From Bdellovibrio bacteriovorus HD100 (GTDB lineage: Bacteria > Bdellovibrionota > Bdellovibrionia > Bdellovibrionales > Bdellovibrionaceae), in contig NC_005363.1 of assembly GCF_000196175.1 (NCBI RefSeq), positions 1,488,001 to 1,552,000 on the forward strand: DNA of 64,000 nt, given 5' to 3'. Shown here piece after piece: positions 57,313 to 64,000 of the stretch. The notes beneath the pieces are model-generated. The model ran no database searches and had not been told where the DNA came from. It saw only the letters and a list, made by a program, of their open reading frames with translations. Numbering within the stretch: the first letter of the stretch is position 1; each line of letters opens with the position of its first letter. A program made the translations under genes and the position numbers.

Positions 57313-57589
57313 TCCTGGCTCTTATTCAGCACCGGGTGTTTCATCGCCGCCTCGAAGACGTTTGGCTGTTTCGCCTTTGGCGAAAGGCGCCCGGCCCGAA
57401 TAGCTACAGCGTGCTGGCGCCGCTGGTCGCCCGTTGGCGGAGGGAGGGGTATCTTTAAAAGGTGCCTGGTGATTTTTTACGTCTACGGTGTGTCATTGGT
57501 GGGGTTCTGGACCTGTATTTTGGCCTTATTTGGCGTCTTTAGTTGTTTCTGTTTTCCATTGGCACATCCTTGGGCTGTGTGGAGGACGT

Positions 57590-58156
57590 ATGAGAAACTT
57601 GCTCTCTGTGCTTGTGATCTTGTTGCTCTTAACGACGGTGGATTCGCTGGCGGTGCCGGTGAATGTTGCCGACAAAACTCAGCAGTTGGTGGATCAGTTT
57701 TATGCTGCCAAAGACCTTTGGGTCTCTATCTTGGGGAATCCTCCAAGGCCTTTGCCGCCTGAGGAATATCCGCCGGATTCTCCTAACAACCCTGGCAATC
57801 CGCCACCGAACCGGCCTCCGAATTGTCCTCCGGACGGTGGTGGTGGAGGGGGAGGTTTTCCCGGGCGTTGTGTAGAGGCTGTGTGCAAGCAGCTTAGCCG
57901 CTTTGAATGTGACGACAAGGACGATATGTATGAAGTCACCCGGGCTTGTCGCAATGTCAGTGGGCCTTGTGTGACCAGCTTGTGCAGTCGCATGTCGCGT
58001 TTTTCCTGTGATGAAAAGGTCGAGGTCTTTGAGGTGGCGGGGTTGTGCCGGGGGTTGGTGGATATTTCCTGCATCGACTATGTGTGCTCGCGGCTGTCGC
58101 GCTTTGACTGTGACGAGATGTCAGAGTTGAGGCAAGTCGCCCAGCAGTGCAGGTAA
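57590..58156 (+). CDS. Secreted protein with three four-Cys repeats
   Basis: 188 residues from ATG 57590, preceded by GGAGGACGT. Signal peptide MRNLLSVLVILLLLTTVDSLA. Residues about 45-85 are a Pro/Asn/Gly-rich linker. The C-terminal 95 residues are three tandem units of 33-34 residues with Cys at relative positions 1, 6, 14 and 27: CVEAVCKQLSRFEC, CVTSLCSRMSRFSC and CIDYVCSRLSRFDC, each followed by a late Cys-Arg. LSRF or MSRF is invariant. I do not recognise the family. The pattern suggests disulfide-stabilised helical hairpins; function unknown. Ends before an intrinsic terminator. Confidence 0.8.
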   Translation: MRNLLSVLVILLLLTTVDSLAVPVNVADKTQQLVDQFYAAKDLWVSILGNPPRPLPPEEYPPDSPNNPGNPPPNRPPNCPPDGGGGGGGFPGRCVEAVCKQLSRFECDDKDDMYEVTRACRNVSGPCVTSLCSRMSRFSCDEKVEVFEVAGLCRGLVDISCIDYVCSRLSRFDCDEMSELRQVAQQCR

Positions 58157-58182
58157 GTGCTGTTTTGAAGGATTTAAATTAT

Positions 58183-58211
58183 AAAACGACCGATTTCAGG
58201 CCGGTCGTTTT
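58183..58211. terminator. Bidirectional terminator after the four-Cys repeat protein
   Basis: AAAACGACCG and CGGTCGTTTT pair around ATTTCAGGC, with more T beyond. It separates the + strand gene ending at 58156 from the - strand gene ending at 58238. Confidence 0.9.
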
Positions 58212-58237
58212 GTTTTTTAGGGGTTTACGCTGAAGGG

Positions 58238-58567
58238 TTACTTTTTCATTGTGTCTGAAGCATCCTTTGCGGCATCGACGGCGGCATCTTTGCCTTCCTC
58301 CATGCGATTGCCGGCTTTTCTTGCGGCGCACTTCATATCACCTTCCATGCATGTGGCTTCCTCAATTCGATTCATGCCTTGCTTGGCTGTTCTTTTGGCT
58401 TTGCGGGCGGCTTTTTTGGTTCCGACTTCGGCGTCTTTATAGACTTCCTTGGTCTTGTCGCCGGCTTTTTCCATTTTTGTTGCGGCCTTGTCGGTCATGC
58501 TTTCTTCGGCGGTTGCCAGGGACGTCATAGCCAGAAATGCCACGCTTGCCATAAAAACTGATTTCAT
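58238..58567 (-). CDS. Small periplasmic helical protein, LEA-like
   Basis: 109 residues from ATG 58567, behind AGGAGA seven bases away. Signal peptide MKSVFMASVAFLAMTSLATA. The mature part is nearly all charged helix rich in Lys, Ala, Glu and Asp (KEVYKDAEVGTKKAARKAKR, KDAAVDAAKDASDTMKK), with an 11-residue-like periodicity as seen in LEA and stress-related helical proteins. Two Cys (ATCMEGDMKCAARK) are eight residues apart. Monocistronic. A protective or structural envelope role is only an inference. Confidence 0.7.
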   Translation of the reverse strand: MKSVFMASVAFLAMTSLATAEESMTDKAATKMEKAGDKTKEVYKDAEVGTKKAARKAKRTAKQGMNRIEEATCMEGDMKCAARKAGNRMEEGKDAAVDAAKDASDTMKK

Positions 58568-58748
58568 TGAGGTCTCCTTTAATAGATTGTTGAATTTCAT
58601 GAGTATTGTTCAAAGATAGTTATTTGTATTTTAATTCAGGTAAATCAGTAATTTAACAATGTTGTTTAAAGCATTCTATACGACTGTCCACGTGCTATAC
58701 GGTGATCTCAAATATAGACGCGTTTGATCCGCGGGCTTCCGTTTTGCA

Positions 58749-59441
58749 ATGAAGTCCTTCATGCCCAATGAGCGTTTTAAGGACCTTATTTATCTCAGTT
58801 CGAGCCAGCATTTGCCTTTGTATCTGCAAAGACTGCGGGGCGTGCGCTGGTATCGGTCGCGAAGTGCGGCTGAACTTAAGGAAACACTTCAATCTTCTAA
58901 AGGGGATCTTCACGTGATCATTCGCACCGAAAACCTCAGTCTGCGCGCGGTTCAGGCCTTCTTGAGCTGGAGTCATTCCCAGGTAAAGGCGTCGTTTATT
59001 TTTATCGCTCAACATATTGAAAACTCTGTACATCAACTTATTCTGAATCGCCCGGACATCCTTGTTCTGCGGGAGTCTGAGCGCGAAAGAATAGAACAGC
59101 TCGTGACGCGTCGCCTAAATGGAGAGAGCTTAAAGAGCCGCAAACAGGATCGCATGGCTGTCAGTTCTCCGGTGATGTTAAAGAAGTCCGTGATGGCGGA
59201 AAGTTCGCCGACCGGGGCCTGGGTTCAGTTTCTGCGTGAAGGGCACATGGTGGACTTTTCCCAAGGCGGGGCACAGATCTCCCTGGGGCAGGAGCAGGTC
59301 CAGAAAAAGGACTTTATCAGCCTGATGTACAAGAACCAGCATGGCGTCTGGGTGTCAGTGGAATCTCAGGTCCGCTGGGTCGCCAGTTCCCCAGAAGGTG
59401 AGCAGATTATTGGTGTGCAATTTCTTGCGGTGAGTGCTTGA
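58749..59441 (+). CDS. PilZ-domain protein (probable c-di-GMP effector)
   Basis: 230 residues. The N-terminal 125 residues are an unrecognised alpha/beta domain, possibly receiver-like in fold (LHVIIRTENLSLRAVQAFLS). The C-terminal 95 residues are a PilZ domain: basic R-x-x-x-R as SRKQDR, then DFSQGGAQISL for D/N-x-S-x-x-G, and VRWVASSPEGEQIIGVQF. Both ligand motifs are intact, so c-di-GMP binding is likely. No cognate cyclase or phosphodiesterase is nearby. Start at ATG 58749 or 58761; no strong ribosome site decides. Confidence 0.8.
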   Translation: MKSFMPNERFKDLIYLSSSQHLPLYLQRLRGVRWYRSRSAAELKETLQSSKGDLHVIIRTENLSLRAVQAFLSWSHSQVKASFIFIAQHIENSVHQLILNRPDILVLRESERERIEQLVTRRLNGESLKSRKQDRMAVSSPVMLKKSVMAESSPTGAWVQFLREGHMVDFSQGGAQISLGQEQVQKKDFISLMYKNQHGVWVSVESQVRWVASSPEGEQIIGVQFLAVSA

Positions 59442-59467
59442 CCCCTTGAGGGTGGGGGATTACTACT

Positions 59468-59501
59468 AATGTGATGCAAATGCATAATTATTCATCACAT
59501 T
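59468..59501 (+). promoter_or_regulatory. Inverted repeat upstream of thrS
   Basis: AATGTGATG (59468-59476) and CATCACATT (59493-59501) are perfect reverse complements over a 16-base AT-rich spacer. It is 65-100 bases before the thrS start and may be an operator or leader stem. Confidence 0.5.
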
Positions 59502-59540
59502 TTCAAACCAGTACGGCGCATTCTGCGACGACCCTTTCTG

Positions 59541-59560
59541 ACTCCGGCCAAGCCGGAGTG
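59541..59560 (+). promoter_or_regulatory. Hairpin holding the thrS ribosome site
   Basis: ACTCCGGC-caa-GCCGGAGT with the GGAG of the ribosome site in the right arm, seven bases before ATG 59566. Nearly the same hairpin precedes infC at 61575-61593. Confidence 0.7.
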
Positions 59561-59565
59561 CAAGC

Positions 59566-61536
59566 ATGCTAATGTCACAAATTACAATTATTTTGCCGGA
59601 TAACTCTACGAAGGTTTTTGACCATGAACCGACAGCGCTGGAAGTGGCGATGTCCATTGGCCCTCGCTTGGCCAAAGAAACTCTGGGTGCAAAACTGAAC
59701 GGATCAACTGAAATCTCTGATCTTCGCACCGTTTTGAAAGATCAAACGAAGGTGGCCCTGGTCACCACAAAATCTCCTGAATCAGTTGAGGTTGTTCGTC
59801 ACTCCTGCGCGCATATCATGGCCCAGGCGATTCAGGACATCTGGCCTGAAGTGAAAGTGACTATCGGTCCGGTGATCGACAATGGTTTCTATTACGATTT
59901 TGATTCTCCGTTTGCCTTCACGGAAGAGCACTTCGAGAAAATCGAAAAGAAGATGTCTGAGATCGTATCCAAGGATCTGCCAATTCATCGTGAAGACTGG
60001 CCGATTCAAAAAGCGATCGAGACCTTCAAGGGCATGAACGAACGCTTTAAAGTTGAGTTGATCGAGGACCTGGCTAAAAAAGGCGAGACCACTGTTGGCA
60101 TCTACTTTAACGGCACCAGCTGGTTTGATCTGTGCCGCGGTCCTCATATCCAATCCACAGGCCAGATCAAAGCGTTCAAACTTTTGAGCGTGGCGGGGGC
60201 TTACTGGAGAGGCGACGAGAAAAACGCCCAGCTTCAGCGCGTGTATGCGACAGCGTTCAACGACAAGAAAGATCTGGAAACATATCTTCACAATATCGAA
60301 GAAGCCAAAAAACGCGACCACCGTAAACTGGGTAAAGAACTGGGCATGTTCTATTTCAACGAACTGGCTCCGGGTTCTCCATTCTTCACGGGCAAGGGTG
60401 CGACGGTTTACAACTCTTTGCAGACTTATCTGCGTGAGCTGTACTTCGAAACAGGTTACCAGGAAGTGATCACGCCGCAGATCTTTGACGTGAACCTGTT
60501 CCATACGTCCGGTCACTATCAGAACTACAAAGAAAACATGTTCTTCACCAAAGTGGATGAGCGTGATTTTGCTTCCAAACCAATGAACTGTCCTTCTCAC
60601 TGCTTGCTTTATAACTCTGAGAAGTATTCTTACCGTGATCTGCCTATCAAAATGGCGGACTTTGGTCGTTTGCACCGTTATGAAAAATCGGGTGCCATGC
60701 ACGGTTTGACTCGTGTGCGTACGTTCTGTCAGGACGACGCGCACATCTTCTGCCGCATGGATCAGTTGCAGGAAGAAATCGCCAAGTTCATGAACCTGCT
60801 GAATCGTGTTTACGACAAGCTGGGCATGGGCAATTACAAGATCTTCCTTTCCACTCGTCCGGACAACCGTATGGGCAGTGAGGAATACTGGGATATGGCA
60901 GAGGGCGCCTTGGCGGAAGCCTTGAAATCCCTGAATTTGCCATTTGAGCTGAATCCAGGGGACGGGGCCTTCTATGGACCTAAGTTGGATATCATGTTCG
61001 TCGATGCATTGAATCGTCCTTGGCAGTTGGGTACACTTCAAGTGGATCCAAATCTTCCGCAGGCGTTTGATTTGAAATACACGGGCGAGGACAACAAGGA
61101 GCACCGTCCAGTGATGCTTCATCGTGCGATCCTGGGCTCTTTGGAGCGCTTTATCGGCGTTTACCTGGAGCACACGGCAGGTCACCTGCCACCGTGGATG
61201 ATGCCAGTGCAAGTGGCGATCCTGAATGTGACGGACCGTGTGAACTCGTTCTGCGAAGAGTTGCAAAACTCTTTGAAAGGACACAGTGTTCGCGTTGAGT
61301 TTGACCGCCGTAACGAGAAGTTGAATTATAAAATCCGTGAGGCGCAGCTTCAGAAGATTCCATACATGATTATTGTGGGGGATAAAGAGGCTGAATCCAG
61401 AACGGTTTCATTGCGTTTGAGAGACGGTTCAGAACACAAAGGTCTGACTGTGGATCAGGTGATGAATTTGATTACGACAGATATTAAAACAAGAAGTTTG
61501 CAGAGCTCTCTTGCGAAGTCTGCAACGACAAACTAG
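59566..61536 (+). CDS. thrS: Threonyl-tRNA synthetase
   Basis: 656 residues, normal length. N-terminal TGS domain (ITIILPDNSTKVFDHEPTAL), editing domain with HSCAHIMAQA and YIEAxK-like region, then the class II catalytic core with motif 2 (MHGLTRVRTFCQDDAHIF), zinc residues (MNCPSHCLLY and later HRAILGS), and motif 3 GSLERFIGVYLEH. The anticodon-binding domain follows (VAILNVTDRVNSFCEEL). It charges tRNA-Thr. Two ATGs (59566, 59572) are possible; the first has GGAG at good spacing. infC follows after 78 bases, the usual thrS-infC order. Confidence 0.97.
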   Translation: MLMSQITIILPDNSTKVFDHEPTALEVAMSIGPRLAKETLGAKLNGSTEISDLRTVLKDQTKVALVTTKSPESVEVVRHSCAHIMAQAIQDIWPEVKVTIGPVIDNGFYYDFDSPFAFTEEHFEKIEKKMSEIVSKDLPIHREDWPIQKAIETFKGMNERFKVELIEDLAKKGETTVGIYFNGTSWFDLCRGPHIQSTGQIKAFKLLSVAGAYWRGDEKNAQLQRVYATAFNDKKDLETYLHNIEEAKKRDHRKLGKELGMFYFNELAPGSPFFTGKGATVYNSLQTYLRELYFETGYQEVITPQIFDVNLFHTSGHYQNYKENMFFTKVDERDFASKPMNCPSHCLLYNSEKYSYRDLPIKMADFGRLHRYEKSGAMHGLTRVRTFCQDDAHIFCRMDQLQEEIAKFMNLLNRVYDKLGMGNYKIFLSTRPDNRMGSEEYWDMAEGALAEALKSLNLPFELNPGDGAFYGPKLDIMFVDALNRPWQLGTLQVDPNLPQAFDLKYTGEDNKEHRPVMLHRAILGSLERFIGVYLEHTAGHLPPWMMPVQVAILNVTDRVNSFCEELQNSLKGHSVRVEFDRRNEKLNYKIREAQLQKIPYMIIVGDKEAESRTVSLRLRDGSEHKGLTVDQVMNLITTDIKTRSLQSSLAKSATTN

Positions 61537-61574
61537 ACGGCGCACTTAAGCGACGCTAGAATTTAACTTAAATT

Positions 61575-61593
61575 ACTCCGGCGAAGCCGGAGT
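61575..61593 (+). promoter_or_regulatory. Hairpin upstream of infC
   Basis: ACTCCGGC-gaa-GCCGGAGT, 21 bases before the AUU start; the same stem as before thrS, with one change in the loop. The infC ribosome site (GTGGAGG) lies outside the hairpin here. Confidence 0.7.
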
Positions 61594-61614
61594 GTAAGCC
61601 AGTGGAGGTTTACC

Positions 61615-62283
61615 ATTAGCAAGTTTGAAGGTAATTTTAGAGGTGGCGGTCGCTTTGATCGCAACAAAAAAGACTCTAAAGACTCATTGAGAGTCAACCG
61701 CGAGATTCGCGCGCAACAGATCCGTGTTATCGATGATGAAGGTAACATGCTGGGCGTGATGACAGTTCCTGAGGCGTTACGCATTGCTGAAGATAGAGGC
61801 CTCGATCTTCTTGAGATTGCTCCAACAGCAACTCCTCCCACTTGTAAAATCATGGATTACGGCAAGTGGAAGTACGAGAATAAGAAAAAAGCCACTGCGG
61901 CTCGTAAAAAACAGACTGTTGTGACAATCAAAGAAATCCAGATGCGTCCTCGCACGGATCAGCATGACTTTGAAACCAAGATGAACCACGCCCGCCGCTT
62001 CCTTCTGGAAGGCGACAAGGTGAAGGTTTCCTTGCGTTTCATGGGTCGTGAAATGGCCCACCAGGAATTGGGTATGGACGTGATGAAAAAGTGCATCGCT
62101 TTCGTTGATGATCTGGCGCTGGTTGAATCTCAGCCGAAGATGGAAGGTAAGAACATGTTCCTGATGCTGGGTCCAGACCCGCTCAAGATCAAAGAATACC
62201 AGAAACTTCACCCGAACAAGTCCAAGCAAGACACCAAAGAACTTGCTGAGCTTGAAGAGGTCGAAGAAGACGACGAAGAGTAA
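61615..62283 (+). CDS. infC: Translation initiation factor IF-3, AUU start
   Basis: 222 residues from ATT 61615. TGGAGG lies six bases upstream and the extra N-terminus (SKFEGNFRGGGRFDRNKK) is basic and joins directly to RVNREIRAQQIRVIDDEG, the IF-3 start. The next possible usual start (TTG 61687) would cut this off and has no ribosome site. IF-3 motifs: GLDLLEIAPTATPPTCKIMDYGKWKYE and later KVKVSLRFMGREMAHQELG. IF-3 binds the 30S subunit and rejects non-standard start codons, so an AUU start lets it limit its own translation, as in E. coli. The C-terminus is acidic (EEVEEDDEE). rpmI and rplT do not follow. Confidence 0.95.
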   Translation: MSKFEGNFRGGGRFDRNKKDSKDSLRVNREIRAQQIRVIDDEGNMLGVMTVPEALRIAEDRGLDLLEIAPTATPPTCKIMDYGKWKYENKKKATAARKKQTVVTIKEIQMRPRTDQHDFETKMNHARRFLLEGDKVKVSLRFMGREMAHQELGMDVMKKCIAFVDDLALVESQPKMEGKNMFLMLGPDPLKIKEYQKLHPNKSKQDTKELAELEEVEEDDEE

Positions 62284-62350
62284 AAGGTACCTCTGCCGTA
62301 CCCTCCGCAGGAGGGCCCCCGGCAGTTTTTCCGAAGCGCTGCGTCGAACC
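62284..62350. repeat. Hairpin cluster after infC
   Basis: Contains GGTAC-ctctgcc-GTACC, CCCTCC-gca-GGAGGG and CTGCC...GGCAG, then TTTTTCCGAAGCGCTGCG. Its ends, AAAAGGTACC and TTTTTCCGAAGC-CTGCG, match the reverse complement of 1080-1110, so it may be one of a dispersed family. Confidence 0.5.
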
Positions 62351-62375
62351 AGTAAGCTGATACAATTTGTTCAAT

Positions 62376-62403
62376 AAAACCCACGTTGAAGAATGTGGGT
62401 TTT
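62376..62403 (+). terminator. Intrinsic terminator after infC
   Basis: AAAACCCAC and GTGGGTTTT pair over GTTGAAGAAT, followed by more T. It ends 34 bases before the dtd start. Confidence 0.9.
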
Positions 62404-62436
62404 GTTTTTTTAGAATCTGATTTATCAGGAGCCCCT

Positions 62437-62874
62437 ATGAAAGCCGTAGTGCAAAGAGTTCAGAATGCCTCCGTTGTTGTGGATGGAAAGTTGGTTTCCT
62501 CCATCGATAAAGGCTATTTGACGTTGTTGGGGGTTGCCAAGGGCGACAGTGAAGAACAACTGCAAAAGCTGATGACCAAGATCCTTGCTTTAAGAATATT
62601 CCCGGATGAAACCGGGAAGATGAACCTGTCCCTGAAAGACGTGGGCGGGCAGCACCTGATCGTGTCGCAGTTCACTTTGCTGGGGGATGCCTCCAAAGGC
62701 AATCGTCCCAGCTTCATCGGAGCAGAACTTCCGGATCGCGCCAAAGAACTTTATGAAAAGGCTCTGGTGCTCAGCGAATCTCAAGGCGTAAAAACCCAAG
62801 GCGGTATATTCGGGGCCGACATGAAGGTCAGTCTGCTGAATGACGGCCCGGTGACGTTGTTGCTGGAAGTATAG
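62437..62874 (+). CDS. dtd: D-aminoacyl-tRNA deacylase
   Basis: 145 residues, family length, from ATG 62437 behind AGGAG. Begins [18 protein letters not shown]. The catalytic-site motifs are intact: [17 protein letters not shown] and, at the end, [19 protein letters not shown], with the Gly-cis-Pro-like NDGPVT. It removes D-amino acids, and glycine mischarged on tRNA-Ala, from tRNAs. Its stop is one base from the stop of the opposing CoA-transferase gene. Confidence 0.96.
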
Positions 62875-62875
62875 T

Positions 62876-64000
62876 TTATTTCATGCTGCCTGTGTCCTGC
62901 AGCTTCTGATGCCAGGACAGGGCTTTGCTTAGCACGTGAGGGGTCTGACCGCCACGAGCCAGGGCTTCTTGATAGTACTCATTCAAAGCATCCCGGAACT
63001 CGGGATGACAGCAGTTTTGAATGATGACCTTGGCGCGCTCACGCGGCGCCAGTCCACGCAAATCCGCCAATCCCTGATCTGTGACAAGAATGTCGACGTC
63101 GTGCTCATTGCTGTCCACGTGCGAAGCCATCGGCACCACGTGTGAAATGGTGTTGTTCTTGGAAGCCGCCTGAGTCACAAAAATACTCATGTAAGAGTTT
63201 CGGGCAAAGTCCCCGGAACCACCAATCCCATTCATCATTTTTGATCCGGCAATATGGGTCGAGTTGACGTTGCCATAGATATCAAATTCGATGGCGGTGT
63301 TGATTGCGATCAGCCCCAGACGGCGGATGACTTCGGCCGCGTTACTGATGTTCTGTGGTCTGAGCAGAATTTTGCCACGGTACTTTTCCAGATTGGCAAA
63401 AAACTTTTCATAGCAGCTTTGCGAAACCGCCAAAGAGCAGGCTGAAGCAAAAGTCATTTTGCCAGAATCAATCAGTTCAAAGGTGCTGTCTTGCAGGACT
63501 TCCGAATACATCGTCAGATTTTCAAACTGCCCGTGAACAAAGCCGCTTAAAACCGCGTTGGCCACTTTGCCGATGCCGGCCTGAAGCGGGTGCAGGGACG
63601 GAGTCATGCGGCCCATTTTGATTTCGTGATTGAAGAAATCCATGAGGTGACCGGCAATGGCGCTGGTTTTTGTGTCGGGTGCGACCAGTTCTGCCGGGCT
63701 GTCTTTGGCATCAGAAAAGACAATGCCGATCACTTTTTCAGGATCCATTGGCATGGTATCAGTGCCGATGATCGATCCGGCATCCGTCACCGGAATGATC
63801 GAGCGGTGCGGGGAAAGGCCGGTATAGAAAATGTCGTGGAAGCCACGAATTTCAAGTGGGATCGTGACGTTGACTTCCAGTATGATGTGTTTGGCGTGCT
63901 GGGCATAAGCCAGATTGTTGCCAACGGAGGTTGTGGGCAGGACGTGACCATTTTCCAGAACCTGCGCCACCTCCAGCACGGCAATATCCACCGGAGGCAG
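62876..64000 (-). CDS. Acetyl-CoA hydrolase/transferase family protein, C-terminal part
   Basis: The last 374 residues are present; the start lies to the right of the window. The GNNLAY segment, then the conserved CoA-transferase region AIEFDIYGNVNSTHIAG with the probable catalytic Glu, then GIGGSGDFARNSYMS and HDVDILVTDQGLADLRG, identify the family of class I CoA transferases such as succinyl-CoA:acetate CoA transferase and acetyl-CoA hydrolase. It moves CoA between organic acids, linking acetate to central metabolism. Which acids are used cannot be told. It converges on dtd with a one-base gap. Confidence 0.9.
   Translation of the reverse strand: MPPVDIAVLEVAQVLENGHVLPTTSVGNNLAYAQHAKHIILEVNVTIPLEIRGFHDIFYTGLSPHRSIIPVTDAGSIIGTDTMPMDPEKVIGIVFSDAKDSPAELVAPDTKTSAIAGHLMDFFNHEIKMGRMTPSLHPLQAGIGKVANAVLSGFVHGQFENLTMYSEVLQDSTFELIDSGKMTFASACSLAVSQSCYEKFFANLEKYRGKILLRPQNISNAAEVIRRLGLIAINTAIEFDIYGNVNSTHIAGSKMMNGIGGSGDFARNSYMSIFVTQAASKNNTISHVVPMASHVDSNEHDVDILVTDQGLADLRGLAPRERAKVIIQNCCHPEFRDALNEYYQEALARGGQTPHVLSKALSWHQKLQDTGSMK

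Larger units (their letters stand above)
57130..57589. other. Non-coding gap with E3 element and terminator
   Basis: Left part is E3 (57143-57312). The stretch 57313-57460 is GC-rich; it holds CTGTTTCGCCTT (57366-57377), also found in the E2 loop, and the hairpin GCCTTTGGCGAAAGGC. Bases 57470-57589 are T-rich and may carry the promoter of the 57590 gene. No gene seen. Confidence 0.7.

Noticed and set aside
59441-59566. T-box riboswitch before thrS
   Set aside because: I find no T-box sequence (TGGNACCGCG-like) or specifier loop; only simple hairpins are present.
62284-62436. rpmI and rplT following infC
   Set aside because: The stretch is non-coding with a terminator and is followed by dtd; ribosomal protein genes must be elsewhere.

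Overview
The window looks like a chromosome segment of a Bdellovibrio-type predatory bacterium (Bdellovibrionota). This is inferred from the mix of many secreted or lipid-anchored proteins of unknown function, a full type II secretion locus with gspN, an alternative complex III respiratory cluster, and compact housekeeping operons. No taxonomic marker was compared with a database. I recognise no tRNA, rRNA, CRISPR array, transposase or prophage gene.

Bases 1-11243 (+ strand) start with the end of a polyprenol-phosphate mannosyltransferase, then an SH3/beta-barrel protein and a small secreted PD-(D/E)XK nuclease-like protein. A tight housekeeping run follows: mutL, miaA, yicC, gmk, rpoZ, a terminator, a bifunctional (p)ppGpp synthetase/hydrolase, and an overlapping membrane histidine kinase. 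Bases 11244-21611 (- strand) form one operon, PepSY reductase-like gene, MFS transporter, iucA, iucB, iucC, iucD and TonB receptor. The last five have the canonical aerobactin order, so lysine hydroxylation, acetylation, citrate condensation, export, uptake and perhaps ferric reduction are encoded together. Iron-box-like sequences lie in front of this operon and in front of the neighbouring small secreted protein.

Bases 21811-26152 (- strand) hold envelope proteins, ssb, and gspN and gspM. Bases 24492-41486 carry a type II secretion system in the order C-D-E-F / G-H-I-J-K / L-M-N, read on the - strand. It is split twice by cassettes on the + strand. One (33636-35122) encodes an NlpC/P60-like secreted protein and a lipoprotein. 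The other (28284-29519) encodes a two-repeat Cys-containing secreted protein. Each cassette ends in a bidirectional terminator and starts beside a long near-perfect inverted repeat. A third inverted repeat of this kind, sharing two internal sequence blocks with the second, lies at 57143-57312.

Bases 41662-46442 hold an unknown cytoplasmic protein, a secreted protein, a double-GNAT protein, a PduO-type cobalamin adenosyltransferase and an N-formylglutamate amidohydrolase-like protein. Bases 46535-57129 (+) are a respiratory block: ccsB and ccsA (system II cytochrome c maturation) directly in front of actABCDEF (alternative complex III). The maturation genes would supply the haem attachment that pentahaem ActA and monohaem ActE need.

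Bases 57590-64000 contain a protein with three four-Cys repeats, a helical periplasmic protein, a PilZ protein, thrS, infC (AUU start), dtd, and the C-terminal part of an acetyl-CoA hydrolase/transferase.

The least-explained signals are non-coding: (i) the long inverted repeats with unrelated arms but a shared core; (ii) a three-copy hairpin element placed directly after stop codons (ssb, gspE, gspC); (iii) twin SD-region hairpins in front of thrS and infC.
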